Both the position numbers and the translations under genes were made by a program. 64,000 nt of DNA, from contig VZQC01006589.1 of NCBI GenBank assembly GCA_009823505.1, forward strand, positions 4,162,766-4,226,765, written 5' to 3'. Source of the DNA: Rhizomys pruinosus (taxonomy: Eukaryota; Chordata; Mammalia; Rodentia; Spalacidae). Positions 18,719 through 30,293 of this stretch are shown piece by piece. The stretch's first letter is position 1. Each line of letters opens with the position of its first letter. The notes beneath the pieces were generated by a model that had not been told where the DNA came from, did not search any database, and saw only the letters and a program-made list of their open reading frames with translations.

Positions 18719-18878
18719 CTTTCAGTACTAGACCAGAAGAATCATCCATTTGGCTGGTAGCAACTCCAGTCGTGCTGTATGAATGCTTGCCCCTAAATTT
18801 CAATAAATATTCGGTAAATAATGGCTGGAACAGTTTGTTGGAAGACAGTAATGCTTTCATATAAACCCCCGGATACAT
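18719..18878 (-). other. exon-like open block, proximal part, unidentified
   Basis: The frame begins with ATG at 18,878 (MYPGVYMKALLSSNKLFQ), continues through TEYLLKFRGKHSYSTTG and meets a donor-like GAAAG/GTATGT at 18,718. Together with the distal block it would encode roughly 131 residues. It lies about 0.4 kb downstream (minus strand) of the CpG-rich block at 19.28-19.63 kb. Alternatives are a plus-strand exon between an acceptor at about 18,725 and a donor at about 18,817, or a chance frame. I cannot name a homologue. Confidence 0.35.
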
Positions 18879-19067
18879 GTTTCAATTGCGCCTTGTGAAG
18901 AAAACAAGGGGCAGACTACAAGACTGCCCAGTTGTACAAAGCAAGAAACAAACACCCTCTGCACTTTGCAAATTGTAAACCCGGTCTGGAGACTTCACTT
19001 AGCGAGCTTTAAATCATGAATACACTCCCTAAACCCAACATCTTGGCATGAGCTGAGAAAAAGGCAG

Positions 19068-19150
19068 GCTGCTGCTGTGAGTTCGAGACCATACTGGGCT
19101 ACATAGTGAGTTCCAGGCCAGCCAGGACTGCAGGGAGAGGCTGCGGGCAG
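19068..19150 (+). mobile_element. B1 SINE fragment
   Basis: Partial B1: GCTGTGAGTTCGAGACCATA to GGACTGCAGGGAGAGGC. Confidence 0.65.
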
Positions 19151-19275
19151 AACACAGAACAAAACGCCACCCTCTAACCAGGCTTCTGAGCTACGGGATC
19201 GCTGGATGTTAGCCTCAAATGCTGTTTGAAGACATGGTCCTAGCACTCTAGGTCAGCCATTCCTCAATCACTTAC

Positions 19276-19635
19276 TCATTCATCCATTCCCCCTGCCATC
19301 TTCCTGGGCGTCTGCTTGCGGACACTGGCAGGCTGCGCGCTGGGCCTGGGACGACCCGACCAGGCCCCACCGTTCTGCTGCGGACCCGTCCTGAGGGAAG
19401 GTGGATGCCCGCCACTCCCCACAGACCCACAGCCCTGCGCTGACAGTGCCTGAGGCGGCACGCAGCACCACCACCAGATCACCTGATAACTGGGGTCTCT
19501 CTCAGTTGCTGAGACGCAGCAGTCTTCCGTATCCCTCCGCGCTTCTCTAGGAACGGGAGGATCATCTCTGTTGTGCTGGATGAAAGGGATTTCTACGAGG
19601 TCCCCCGCCCGCCTCCCCCGATTGGCTTTGTTTCT
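19276..19635 (-). promoter_or_regulatory. CpG-rich promoter and probable first non-coding exon (minus strand)
   Basis: The block is locally G+C- and CpG-rich, in contrast to the CpG-poor surroundings. Read on the minus strand it has a CCAAT box (GCCAATCG) directly followed by GC-box sequence (GGGGAGGCGGGCGGGGG) at about 19,603-19,627. About 330 bases downstream is a strong splice donor, GATGA/GTAAGTG, at 19,275-19,276. The orientation fits the Znf502-like gene, whose last exon is at 2.4-4.0 kb, but it could also serve the unidentified exons at 18.4-18.9 kb. A 125-codon open frame through it is probably not translated. Confidence 0.6.
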
Positions 19636-19639
19636 CTGC

Positions 19640-20180
19640 AAGGTCGGCTTCATTCCTGATGTCTTATTAAGATTATGTTGGCCTGAACCACATCCCTAAG
19701 GAAAACTAGAAAGGATGCTGGTTAGGAGTCTCTTCAAGGAATTATTTTATTTAGGGGTGGGAGGGGCCGTTACCAAGGAGACTGAGGTTCCCTGTTGTGT
19801 TCTTAGACTCTTTAAGAGACTTGAGAAACCAATGCAAAGGAAGCCGAGAATAATTTTCTCAGACTTTTTAGACTTTAAGAGGAAAACAGGAGGTAAACTG
19901 TAGGTCTCAGCAAATGGCAGAAGCGAAATGGAGACGAGGAAAAAGAGAAGGCCATGCTGTTTGCAATGGGGGAGACAAGCAGCCATGTGGCAAGAGGAAA
20001 GGGGGCTTCTAAGTACAGAGCACTAGGGAAAGCATGCCGGGCCCTAGCCAATACCTGTAAGAAAAAGAAATACATAAAATAAAAAGGGGAGTTTATCCTT
20101 TTGTAATGGAGGTCCCATTCAGATTTTGTAGTGCTTGTAAAGCAAAGGAAAATTTCACAATTATCAGTAATATATAAGTA
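19640..20180. other. unique sequence upstream of the CpG-rich block
   Basis: Purine-rich unique sequence on the upstream side of the probable promoter. I see no coding region or repeat that I can name. Confidence 0.4.
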
Positions 20181-20189
20181 GCGTTTTGT

Positions 20190-20406
20190 AGCCGGGCGTG
20201 GTGGCGCACGCCTTTAATCCCAGCACTCAGGAGGCAGAGGCAGGCGGATCTCTGTGAGTTCGAGGCCAGCCTGGTCTACAGAGCAAGCTCCGGGCCAGCT
20301 GGAACTAAAGGGAGACCCTGTCTCAAAAATACCAAAAAACAAACAAACAAACAAAAACCATACACACACACACACACAAAAAACAAAACAAAAAAAAAAA
20401 AAAAAC
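20190..20406 (+). mobile_element. B1 SINE, well preserved
   Basis: GCCGGGCGTGGTGGCGCAC to CTCAAAAATACC with retained CpGs, followed by a long A/C-rich tail to 20,406. Flanked by TAGCGTTTTGT repeats at about 20,179-20,189 and 20,413-20,423. Confidence 0.92.
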
Positions 20407-20543
20407 AAGAAATAGCGTTTTGTTTATAGTTAAGGTGAGAGTCCTTTAATTTTATTATAGCTGGTGAGGGTGTGATTACTCTACCTTCCTTATCAGTAGC
20501 CCATGCAGAGGCCTATAAAGCCTCTTTTTGAAAGTTGAGGGGT

Positions 20544-20702
20544 TTTACCAGTTGTGGTGGCACATGCCTTTAATTCTATCACTACGGAGGCAGAAGCAGG
20601 CAGATCTCTATGAGATCAAGCCCGGTCTGATCTACATAGTGAGTTTCAGGACGGCTGGGGCTACTGGGAGACCCTGTCTCAAAAATAAACAAATAAATAA
20701 AA
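20544..20702 (+). mobile_element. B1 SINE
   Basis: ACCAGTTGTGGTGGCACATG to CTCAAAAATAAAC with an (AAAT)n tail. Confidence 0.85.
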
Positions 20703-20714
20703 TATTGGTTTTAA

Positions 20715-21026
20715 TCATTTTGCTCTTTGGCTATACTTTTCAGCTAGGTGTTTAAGTGTTTGTAGGCAGCGAAATAAGCCATTTTCAGGTTTTATTACTG
20801 TAAAGGCCAGTTTAGCATCCAGTCCTCTTCTGGTTAAGGATAACTTGGCAAGAGTCCCTGGCTCCTTCAGACTTTTATGAGTTGTGCCATGTGGTGAGTT
20901 AGGCTCTTTGCTGATCATGTGGCTGTGCTCGGAAGCATTGAGGGCACTTCCTTCTGTGTTGATTCTACCCTGAGCAGAATGTACATTAGTTAGAGACCAA
21001 CCTCTGGCTCTGGGTCTCCATGTCAC
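20715..21026 (-). other. 103-codon open frame, unidentified
   Basis: A minus-strand frame begins MTWRPRARGWSLTNVHSAQG and ends KYSQRAK. Its C-terminal half (KPENGLFRCLQTLKHLAEKY) looks protein-like. No splice sites or upstream promoter are evident. It may be a piece of a processed pseudogene or chance. I recognise no homologue. Confidence 0.2.
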
Positions 21027-21360
21027 TGATCCAAAGAATAGATGACTTGCCAGAACTATAGGACTTTTTGAGGTATCTCATAGTCCCCTGGGACTTAGTT
21101 GATCTGGGGGTAGGGCCAAAATGTTGGTCCTCTGAGCCATTGTCTGGATTGGCATAGGCCCCCAATTATAGTTAATGAACACACAGAAGAGTTACAACAG
21201 TATTTTAACACACTGGTGTTTTTTTCCATTTTGATTTTATATCACTCTAAAATATGCATACATACCCTCCATCCATATGCCAAAATTCCAAAGTTTAAAA
21301 ATAAATGGTAGGTTAATTCTAGAACCTGTTAAAGGATTCACAATATAAAAGCACAGTCGA

Positions 21361-21460
21361 GTGTCGGTTCTCTCCTTCCACCTTGTGAATCCCAGGGACC
21401 AAGCTCAGGTCATCAGCTTGGTGCCAAGTGCCTTTACCCACTGAGTCATTTCACAAGCCC
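21361..21460 (-). mobile_element. B4/RSINE-type SINE fragment
   Basis: CTCTCCTTCCACCTTGTGAA, then AAGCTCAGGTCATCAGCTTG and TTTACCCACTGAGTCATTTC: antisense tRNA-derived SINE of the B4/RSINE type. Confidence 0.6.
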
Positions 21461-21507
21461 TGTGCTTATTATTATATTTTGGTAACAATTGTGGATTTTT
21501 GTGGGGG

Positions 21508-21655
21508 GTTTGGTATTGAGACAGTCTCCCTTTAGCCCCACCTGGCCAGGAACTCGCTTTGTAGACCAGGCTGGCCTTGAACTCACAGAGATCCAACTGC
21601 CTCTTCTTCTGGAGTGCTGGGATTAAAGGCGTGAGCTACCACACCCAGCTGATTG
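21508..21655 (-). mobile_element. B1 SINE
   Basis: Antisense B1, ATTGAGACAGTCTCCCTTTAG to CCACACCCAGCTG. Confidence 0.88.
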
Positions 21656-21710
21656 TGTAGTTCTTGAGCATGAATTTTGCAGATGACAGTATCATACCAG
21701 AAAATCAAAA

Positions 21711-22136
21711 GGGCTGGAGAGATGGCTCAGTGGTTAAGAGCCTAACTGCTCTTGCAGAGGACCCAGGTTCAATTCCCAGCATCCACATGGCGGCTAAGAA
21801 CTTTTTTTTTTTTTTGTATTTTTGAGACAGGGTCTCCCTGTAGCCCCAGCTGTCCTGGAATTTGCTCTGTAGACCAGGCTGGCCTTGAACTCACAAAGAT
21901 CCGCCTGCCTCTGCCTCCCAAGTGCTGGGATTAAAGGCGTGCACCACCAGGCCCAGTTTAAGATCTTTTTTTTTTTTTTTGGTCTTTGAGACAGGGTCTC
22001 CCTATAGCCCCAACTGTCTCTGGAATTCACTCTGTAGACCAGGCTGGCCTTTAACTCACAAAGATCCGCCTGCCTCTGCCTCCAAGTGCTAGGAATTAAA
22101 GGCATGGGCCACCCACCCGCTTAGGAACCATCTTTA
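21711..22136 (+). mobile_element. B2 SINE broken by two antisense B1 copies
   Basis: The B2 head occupies 21,711-21,800. An antisense B1 at 21,801-21,957 and a second at 21,966-22,120 follow, and a stub AGGAACCATCTTTAA resumes the B2 at about 22,121. This is a nested SINE cluster. Confidence 0.8.
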
Positions 22137-22187
22137 AGCCAGGCGTGGTGGCTATAGGGAGACCCTGTCTCAAAAAAAAAAAAAAAA
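22137..22187 (+). mobile_element. B1 SINE with large internal deletion
   Basis: GCCAGGCGTGGTGGCTATAG joins the first bases of B1 directly to its last segment (GGGAGACCCTGTCTC) plus A tail. Confidence 0.75.
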
Positions 22188-22466
22188 GTAAGTCCAAAGG
22201 TTGGACATATTGTGAACCACTTTTTTTGTGTGTGTGTGTGAACCACTTCTAATATCCATATTTTAGGCTAGCTGGGACTACAGAAAGACCCTGTCTCAAA
22301 ATAGTGATTTGAGGACTACTGAGAAGAGTTATTAGCTGGGGAATGAACTGGTTAGTATTGGTCAGGATCCAAGGTCTTCAACATGGGTGCTATTTTGTGG
22401 AAATCCAGATCTGGAGATGAAATACAAGCAGAAACAGTCAAATACATCTATAAAAGTACATCATGA

Positions 22467-22638
22467 GCCAGGCGTGGTGGCGCACGCCTTTAATCCTAGC
22501 ACTTGGGAGGCAGAGGGCAGGCGGATCTTTGTGAGTTGAGGCCAGCTGGTCCTACAGAGTGAGTTCCGGACAGTGGGACTACAGGGAGACCCTGTCTCGA
22601 AAAGACCCACCAAAAAAAAAAAAAAAAAAAAAAAAAGG
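22467..22638 (+). mobile_element. B1 SINE
   Basis: GCCAGGCGTGGTGGCGCAC to CTCGAAAAGACC with a long A tail; a few single-base losses. Confidence 0.88.
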
Positions 22639-22759
22639 GTACATTATGTAAAACTTAGTTTTCTCCTATTTGGTATATTCACTTAACTATGAGCAAAGTC
22701 AAGTCACAGAGTCTGAATGCCTAAGGGTTGGTAGACCCTAAAGGTGACCTTGCCCCTTT

Positions 22760-22980
22760 TTTTTTTATAATTTTATTTTTATGTGTATCAATGTACTGTC
22801 TGCATGCAGGTTTGTGCACCTGTGTCATGCAATGCCGCAGAGGTCAGAAGAGGGTGTCGGATTCCCCTGGAACTGGAGTTAAAGACGGTTCTCAGCCGCC
22901 ATGTGGGTGCTGCGGATCGAACCCGGGTCCTCTGTAAGAGCAGTCGGAGCTCTTAACCACTAGGCCATCTCTCCAGCCCC
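22760..22980 (-). mobile_element. B2 SINE
   Basis: Antisense B2, ATGTGTATCAATGTACTGTC to CCATCTCTCCAGCCCC. Flanked by CCTTGCCC(C)TTTT repeats at about 22,749-22,760 and 22,980-22,990. Confidence 0.9.
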
Positions 22981-22990
22981 CTTGCCCTTT

Positions 22991-23970
22991 TCTTACACTC
23001 ACTCCTAGCCTGAGCTTTATCTGACTATGGTCTTATAATTTTGCACATTTTAATTCCCTCCAGAGTTCTAAACAATATTAAGGTCTGGGAATGGAAGGAA
23101 ACAACTGCTTTACTTCAACGTTGGGTCATTTCCAAGACTGGCTGTAAATCAGAATTATATGTAGCATTTCTTATGGTTGGGTATCTAAAGCCATAGACAA
23201 GTATTCATCAGTTTTATGCGTAGTATACACTGTGAAGCCATAACATATTAATAGGTCTTAACTGTTTTTTTTTTGTTTTATTTTTTTTTTTTTTAGGTCT
23301 TAACTGTTATAAATCCCAGTGACCCTTACATTTTATGAAAGTGTTTTTGTTTTTCCCTTTAGTGCTGCGGACCAAAGCTCAGGCTCCACCAAGGTGCTGT
23401 TTGCTCTTACTGCCTCAAGTTCGAAGCACCACCTCAAGTCCTCAGACTTGCTGGCCATGTCTACAGGCAAGCTTAACCTCTTAACTGGGGTATGTTAGCT
23501 GCACCTCACTCCAAGGAACATGGGAATTTAGAAGAGTTATCAATCTTAGTTAGTGAAGATGGCTGGTGTATAGGGTCTCTTTCAGTCCTCAAGCACCTGG
23601 CTAGAATAGATTTTTCAGAAGTGCTCAGGTATTTGCAATACCAAGAGGCTTAGGAGGTACAGCAATAAAGGAAAGGCTGTCACTTGCTTCTGTTCATTTC
23701 AGGAGGAGCAGATGGCCAAGGGTTTTGTTTTGGTTTTGTTTTAGATTTATTTCTTACTTAGGCACTGGAAAGCTTGGGAATGCTTGCAGATTGAGTTACT
23801 GAGTGCGATGCAGTGTTTCCTTAGCTCTTCACTGCCTCGCCCAGAATACTAGAATACACAAAGTTCAAAGCTCCAGAGATCAACCAGACAACCTGCCTGC
23901 TGTTCAATCAATTATAGATTTAAAAAAGTAAAACTGAGGAAAGACAACTTTTCCTCAAATAGGCCCATTA
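22991..23970. other. unique sequence downstream of Znf35
   Basis: Mostly unique, CpG-poor sequence with one T-rich run near 23,270-23,295. I see no supported gene. Confidence 0.4.
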
Positions 23971-23972
23971 TA

Positions 23973-24062
23973 AAGCCACATTCCCGAATGTACTTGATTT
24001 CTTCTGATCTTAGAAGCTAAGTAAGATTAAGCCTGGTAAATACTTGCATGGGAGAAAGTCAC
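23973..24062 (+). pseudogene. 5S rRNA pseudogene, decayed
   Basis: The stretch follows the mammalian 5S rRNA order: GCCACATTCCCGAATG, then TTCTGATCTTAGAAGCTAAG, then GCCTGGTAAATACTTGCATG and GGAGA, matching the conserved region around the internal control box (TCTGATCTCGGAAGCTAAGC and CCTGGTTAGTACTTGGATGG). It has many substitutions, mostly of the CpG-loss and transition type, and lacks a recognisable 3' end. It lies between the Znf35 stop codon and the next sequence downstream. Confidence 0.75.
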
Positions 24063-24099
24063 AGTTTACTTCAGAAAACATGGCTGCTTAGGGTAGAGT

Positions 24100-24304
24100 T
24101 AAAACAATGTTCTTGCCTTTAGAATTTTAGTTTTATTTTCTTTATATTAGCTTCTGAAATGCTTGTGTTTACAGTACCTTTCAGAAAACTTAACTTTAAA
24201 GGGTACAGGCCTTATTTTAACAAAGGGGGAATAAAATAAAACAGACGTTTGCTAGAAAGGGACAGTCAGTTATGACCAACAGCTGGAGAACATCCTCTTC
24301 CTTG
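24100..24304 (-). other. Znf35: probable 3' UTR of Znf35
   Basis: Sequence following the stop codon on the minus strand. A minus-strand AATAAA at 24,132-24,137, about 170 bases past the stop, is a candidate polyadenylation signal. The extent is inferred. Confidence 0.4.
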
Positions 24305-25576
<1,272 letters not shown>

Positions 25577-25816
25577 TTAGCTTTCTCTGGGCTAGAAAAA
25601 GAGGAGGATCATCAAGATGAGGAAACACACTTCACCTATGCAAACTGACTTTATCAAAGGAAGGAGTTCCCACACTCTACCTTCTTTATAGGTTCTTCTG
25701 CTGAGTCTGTACCCTACCACACACCCGGAGTAGGATGCACTGACTTATGGTCTTTCCAGCAGTTCCATTTGTCTTCATGAGACTCTATTATATAAAGTCC
25801 CCCATAAGGTCCTGTA

Positions 25817-26044
25817 CTAAAATGAATGCTTGGTTCCCAGCTGGTGGTACATTTTAGCAGGTACTGGAAGCTCTGGATTCCTAGTTCTTTCTTCTATTTC
25901 CTGTTCATCATTAAAACCTCTTCTTCCACATAATCCTGTCACCATATTCTGCCCAAGCCACTTGGGATTGAAACCATGACCTAAAAGAAATCCTTCCTCC
26001 TGTGAGCTATTTCTGTCACCAATAAGAAAGTCTAACCCAGTCAC
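25817..26044 (-). other. 75-codon open frame in the Znf35 intron, unidentified
   Basis: The frame contains EIEERTRNPELPVPAKM, faintly similar to the start of the neighbouring exon ([13 protein letters not shown]). It has no convincing splice signals and is probably chance, or at most a decayed exon duplicate. Confidence 0.15.
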
Positions 26045-26289
26045 TTAACCCACAGCAACATGCCCAATCTGCAGACCATACTCCTTCTGGTTAGCTGAAG
26101 ACGGATCTCACAACAATGCCCAGCTATGAATGATACTAGCCTCTACCTCAGCTTGCCTTTTTACCTGAACTGCTAGTGTGGATTAAGACAAAATTGACCA
26201 GCTAAGGCTTTAGGAAAAATCCTTACTTATGAACAAAAGACCTTCCAATTTAGTGGCTTTTGTGTGTGAATCCTAGATATCAAAAGGAT

Positions 26290-26420
26290 AATACTTAGGC
26301 ATGATAGTATGCACCTGTAACCCCAGCACTTGAGTGGCAGGAGGATAGCTTTGAGTTTGAGGTCAGCATGGTATATGTAGCAACTTTTAGGAAAGCTTGG
26401 CACTGCTGTCTCAAAATACC
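26290..26420 (+). mobile_element. old B1-like SINE
   Basis: TTAGGCATGATAGTATGCAC and CCCCAGCACTTGAGTGG with an atypical 3' half. Confidence 0.6.
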
Positions 26421-26459
26421 CAAAGTAAGGCAGCCAGCCAACCAACCAGCAACAGAAAT

Positions 26460-26498
26460 GATTCATTCATTCATTCATTCATTCATTCATTCATTCAA
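26460..26498. repeat. (ATTC)n microsatellite
   Basis: About nine ATTC units. Confidence 0.97.
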
Positions 26499-26608
26499 AG
26501 TATGGACAAAAAGAGACACTAGCTTGCAAAATGAACACAGCAGCCAATAGCACAAAAAAAATACGGACAGGGTATTTATCAGCAAAAGTTAAGGACATGA
26601 ATTCTAGG

Positions 26609-26692
26609 GGCTGGAGAGATGGCTCAACAGTTAAGAGCAGTGGCTGGTCATGCACAGAACCTAGGTTCACTTCCCAAAACCCACATTAAGGG
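26609..26692 (+). mobile_element. B2 SINE fragment
   Basis: Head half of a B2 directly followed by a complete B2 in the same orientation. Confidence 0.85.
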
Positions 26693-26907
26693 GTTGGAGA
26701 GATGACTCAGTGGTTAAGAGCACACTGCCTGCTCTTGCAGAGGACCTGAGTTCAATTCCCAGAAGCCATATGGGAGATAAAAACTGACCTTAGCTCCAGT
26801 ACCAGGGGAATCAGATGCCCTCTTCTGACCTCCATGGGAATTGCAAAACATGGTTGCATTTACTCACATGCAAACAACACACTAATACACATAAAATAAA
26901 AATAATA
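26693..26907 (+). mobile_element. B2 SINE
   Basis: GGTTGGAGAGATGACTCAGTG to ACACATAAAATAAAAATAA. Confidence 0.88.
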
Positions 26908-26914
26908 AGCTGTG

Positions 26915-27075
26915 CTGGGCGTGGTGGCCCACGCCTTTAATCCTAGCACTTGGGAGGCAGAGGCAGGCGGATCTTTGTGAGTTCAAGGCCAGCCTGGTTT
27001 ACAGAGTGAGTTCCAGGACAGCTGGGGCTACAGGAGACCCTGTCTCAAAAAGACAAAAAAAAAAAAATAATAATA
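26915..27075 (+). mobile_element. B1 SINE, well preserved
   Basis: GCTGGGCGTGGTGGCCCACG to CTCAAAAAGAC with an A tail and TAATAATAAGCTG repeats on both sides. Confidence 0.9.
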
Positions 27076-27077
27076 AG

Positions 27078-27228
27078 CTGCATATGGTGGTGCGCACCTT
27101 TAATCCAAGCACTGGAGAGGCAGAGGCAGGAAGATGACTGTGAGTTCAAGGCCATCTTGATCTATGCAGTGAGTTGAGTTCCAGGACAGCAGGGCTACAG
27201 GGAGACCTTGTCTTGAAAAGACCAAAAG

Positions 27229-27275
<47 letters not shown>

Positions 27276-27279
27276 ATTT
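27078..27279 (+). mobile_element. B1 SINE with (AAAT)n tail
   Basis: CATATGGTGGTGCGCACC to CTTGAAAAGACC, then a regular (AAAT)n array at about 27,232-27,277. Confidence 0.88.
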
Positions 27280-27335
27280 TAAAAAAGGAACATGAATTCC
27301 GTGTCCAAATTGTCTGGTTTAAAATCCTTGCTCTA

Positions 27336-27496
27336 AGCCAGGCATGGTGGCACATGCCTTTAATCCCAGCACTCTGGAGGCAGAGTCTGGTGGATCTCTG
27401 TGAGTTCAAGGCCAGCATGGTCTAAACAGCGAGTTGTGAGGTCCAGGGCACCTGGGACTACAGGGAGACCTTGTCTGAACCCCCCCCCCCAAAAAG
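27336..27496 (+). mobile_element. B1 SINE
   Basis: AGCCAGGCATGGTGGCACATG to CCTTGTCTGAAC followed by a C run. From about 27,500 to 28,540 the sequence is mostly unique with one B1-like remnant near 27,995-28,090; no gene seen. Confidence 0.85.
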
Positions 27497-28549
27497 GGCT
27501 GTATGCTATGGGCAATTTATTTGTTTGTGCCTTAATGTCCTATTATTAAAATAAGGATAATAATGGGCTCCATCTTATAAGACTATGTACGAACTGGTGG
27601 AGTTAACAACTATTGAGAACAGTACATGAACACGGTGAGCACTTGGTGCCAGCAGTGATTGATGGTACTGTGGAGGGCCAGTAGGTGCCTTTGGAAATGG
27701 GAGTTATGGTAATAGCTATAAAGAAAATCTTAAGGAAGAAACTTGGCAAAGTAAACTCTTAGCCTTCTATCAAAGGAAGAGCTTAACACTGTCAAGGAAA
27801 AACATCTACTGAACTATGACACTGCATGATCTGCAATGCCAAAGAATACAATGACAGCACCATAACATCCTGACATTTTAGAGCTGATTAGTTTCTGCTT
27901 GTTCAGCAATGCTTCAACACCCTAATGGCCTAAAGAAGTGATGCTACAGTGAATAAGAAGATAGTTCTTAAAATTTCTGTTGCTATTTTGTTTTTTCAAA
28001 CAGCACCTCATGTAGCTCAGGTGGGCCTCAAACTCCTGATGTTCAAATCTCAAGAGTTGGGGTTTACAAGCATGCAGTACTATCTAGCAACACCATAGAT
28101 TTTTGTCTGTTTCCTCTCTATCTCACCCCACTCTGTAGAGCCCCATGCTGGTGGAGTAAGTCCTTAAGTGCCTGTGGATTAAACTAAGCCCTGAAGAATT
28201 ACTGAGAGGGTAAGGCACATGAAATGATGAAGGCAAGCCTATACAGTAAGGAGATACCTCTACTTAGAAATAAGCAGTGGAGCTATAAGCTTCAATGGAT
28301 GAGGTGGATCCAGCAACCACTAGACAAATATCTTTATGGCCAGGCAATCAGAGTGGTACAAAGCCAACAACTCTGAACCTATATAACCTTGTCTTATTTG
28401 AAATAGTATTTTTCCTTTTTCTGTATCACCCAGGATTATTCTAATTTTAGAAGAGTAAATAACTGCAGACAAAAATGAAGTAAAGCAGAAACTGCTTTGA
28501 GTTGAACTTAAATACAGCGCAGCACTAAGCTGGTCTTTTGTCTTTTCTT

Positions 28550-28627
28550 ATTAGAATACTGGGAATGGAACCCACACCTTACAGATGCCAAGCAAGCACT
28601 TTATTTCTAAACTACAACCCCATCTCT
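28550..28627 (-). mobile_element. ID-type SINE fragment
   Basis: ATACTGGGAATGGAACCCAC and GCCAAGCAAGCACTTTAT resemble antisense ID. A second similar fragment lies at about 28,853-28,912. Confidence 0.45.
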
Positions 28628-28667
28628 ATAAAGTTGGCTTTTCCAGGGTGTGGGAGGGATGACAAAA

Positions 28668-28800
28668 TACAGGGTTTCACTATGTAGCCCTGACTAGCCT
28701 GGAGCTTGCTATGTAGACCAGTGTGTCTTTAAACTCAAGAGATCTACCCACCTTTGCCTCGAAGTGCTGGGATTATAGGCATCCAATACCATACCAGGCT
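28668..28800 (-). mobile_element. B1 SINE, diverged
   Basis: CAGGGTTTCACTATGTAGCC to CCATACCAGGC. Confidence 0.8.
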
Positions 28801-28922
28801 CCCAATAAGTTTTTATATCATTATCTTTCTTCTTTTCCTTATCTTCTTGATGGAGGGAATTGAATGCCAAGCTTTGCATGTATGCTCTACATCTGAGCTA
28901 CAGACATAGGCCTTTCCACTTC

Positions 28923-28926
<4 letters not shown>

Positions 28927-28969
<43 letters not shown>
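28927..28969. repeat. (GA)n microsatellite
   Basis: About 21 GA units. Confidence 0.97.
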
Positions 28970-28971
<2 letters not shown>

Positions 28972-29150
28972 AGGGTTGACAAGATGGCTCAGCCACTAAA
29001 AGTGCTTGCTGCCCAAATGAGATGACTGAGTTTGATGTATAGAACTCATCTAAAGGTGAAAAGACAAAGTTGACTTCCCAAATTGTCCTCTGACCTCCAT
29101 GTGTACTATGCTATGACACACATATACACAAACACAAATAATAAAGGAAA
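28972..29150 (+). mobile_element. old B2-type SINE
   Basis: GGGTTGACAAGATGGCTCAG head, then GTGCTTGCTGCCCAAATGAG. Confidence 0.7.
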
Positions 29151-29179
29151 AAAAAAACAGGAAAAAAAAAAAACTCAGC

Positions 29180-29290
29180 TGGGCATGGCAGTATAAAACT
29201 GTAATCCCAACATTTGGGAGGTGGAGACAGAAAGTTCAGAAGTTCAAGGCCAGACTGGATTGCAGAAGACTACAGCTGGGGGAAAAAAAT
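29180..29290 (+). mobile_element. old B1-like SINE
   Basis: AGCTGGGCATGGCAGTATAA, then CCCAACATTTGGGAGGTGG; the 3' end is degenerate. Confidence 0.65.
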
Positions 29291-29486
29291 CCAAACAATT
29301 CAAAGGGACAACAAAAGATTTGAAATCCCTGTGACATTGCCATCTTAGCTGATTATTATACTCTACGATATAAAGCGTAATTTACTGAGTTTTGTGAAAG
29401 TTGTATTCATCAAAATTTTATTTGCATGATTTTAAGTCAACCTAGTTGAATGTTCAAAATATTTAAAAAGAATTAGATTTGCTGTG

Positions 29487-29588
29487 CTGGAGAGATGGCT
29501 CAGTGGTTAAGAGTGCTGACTGCTCTTGCAGAGGACCTAGGTTCGATTCCCAGCACCCATAAGGTGGCTAAGAGCCATCTTTAAGCTG
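29487..29588 (+). mobile_element. B2 SINE fragment
   Basis: GCTGGAGAGATGGCTCAGTG to AGAGCCATCTTTAAGC, cut off by the next B2. Confidence 0.82.
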
Positions 29589-29599
29589 GGCATCGGGGC

Positions 29600-29848
29600 A
29601 GAAGAGATAGCCTAGCTAGCGGTTAAGAGCACCGACTGCTCTTGCAGAGGACCCGGGTTCAATCCCCAGCACCCACATGGTGGCTGAGAACCGTCTGTAA
29701 CTCCAGTTCCAGGAGAACTCCAGTTCCAGGGGAATCTGAGACCCTCTTCTGACCTCTGCGGCATTGCACGACATGGGTGCATAAACCTACATGCAGACAG
29801 TACATTCATACTCATACAAAAAAATGAATAAAATTTAAAAAATAAATA
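29600..29848 (+). mobile_element. B2 SINE of the local young subfamily
   Basis: AGAAGAGATAGCCTAGC region through the doubled CCAG(G)AGAACTCCAG segment to an AAATAAA tail. Confidence 0.88.
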
Positions 29849-29902
29849 AAGGCATGTGCCACCATGCCTAGCTATTAAAAAATATTAAAAAAAAAAAAAA
29901 AA

Positions 29903-30132
29903 AGGGTTGGAGAGATAGCCTAGCGGTTAAGAGCACCGACTGCTCTTGCAGAGGACCCGGGTTCGATCCCCAGCACCCACATGGCGGCTAAGAACCGTCT
30001 GTAACTCCAGTTCCAGGGGAAGCCGAGACCCTCTTCTGACCTCCACGGCATTGCATGACACGGGTGCACAGACCTGCATGCAGACAATACATTCACACAC
30101 ATACAAAAATAAATTAAAAAAAAAAAAAAAAG
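29903..30132 (+). mobile_element. B2 SINE of the local young subfamily
   Basis: GGGTTGGAGAGATAGCCTAG to CATACAAAAATAAATT plus A tail. Confidence 0.9.
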
Positions 30133-30275
30133 CTGGGCATGGAGGCACATGCCTTTGATCCTAGAACTCGGGAAGCAGAGGCAGGAGGATCTCTGTGAGT
30201 TCAAGGCTAGCCTGGTCTACAGAATGAGTTCCAGGCCAGCTGGAGCTACAGGGAGACCCTGTCGCAAAAAAAAAA
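30133..30275 (+). mobile_element. B1 SINE
   Basis: GCTGGGCATGGAGGCACATG to CCCTGTCGCAAAAA. Confidence 0.88.
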
Positions 30276-30293
30276 TTAGATATGCTAACTTTA

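Noticed and set aside
19276..19653. 125-codon open frame in the CpG-rich block
   Set aside because: It spans promoter-like sequence with CCAAT and GC boxes and a splice donor near its end. Composition, not coding, explains the open frame.
26460..26498. Possible CRISPR-like or satellite array
   Set aside because: Simple (ATTC)n microsatellite. No array of repeats with unique spacers exists anywhere in the window.
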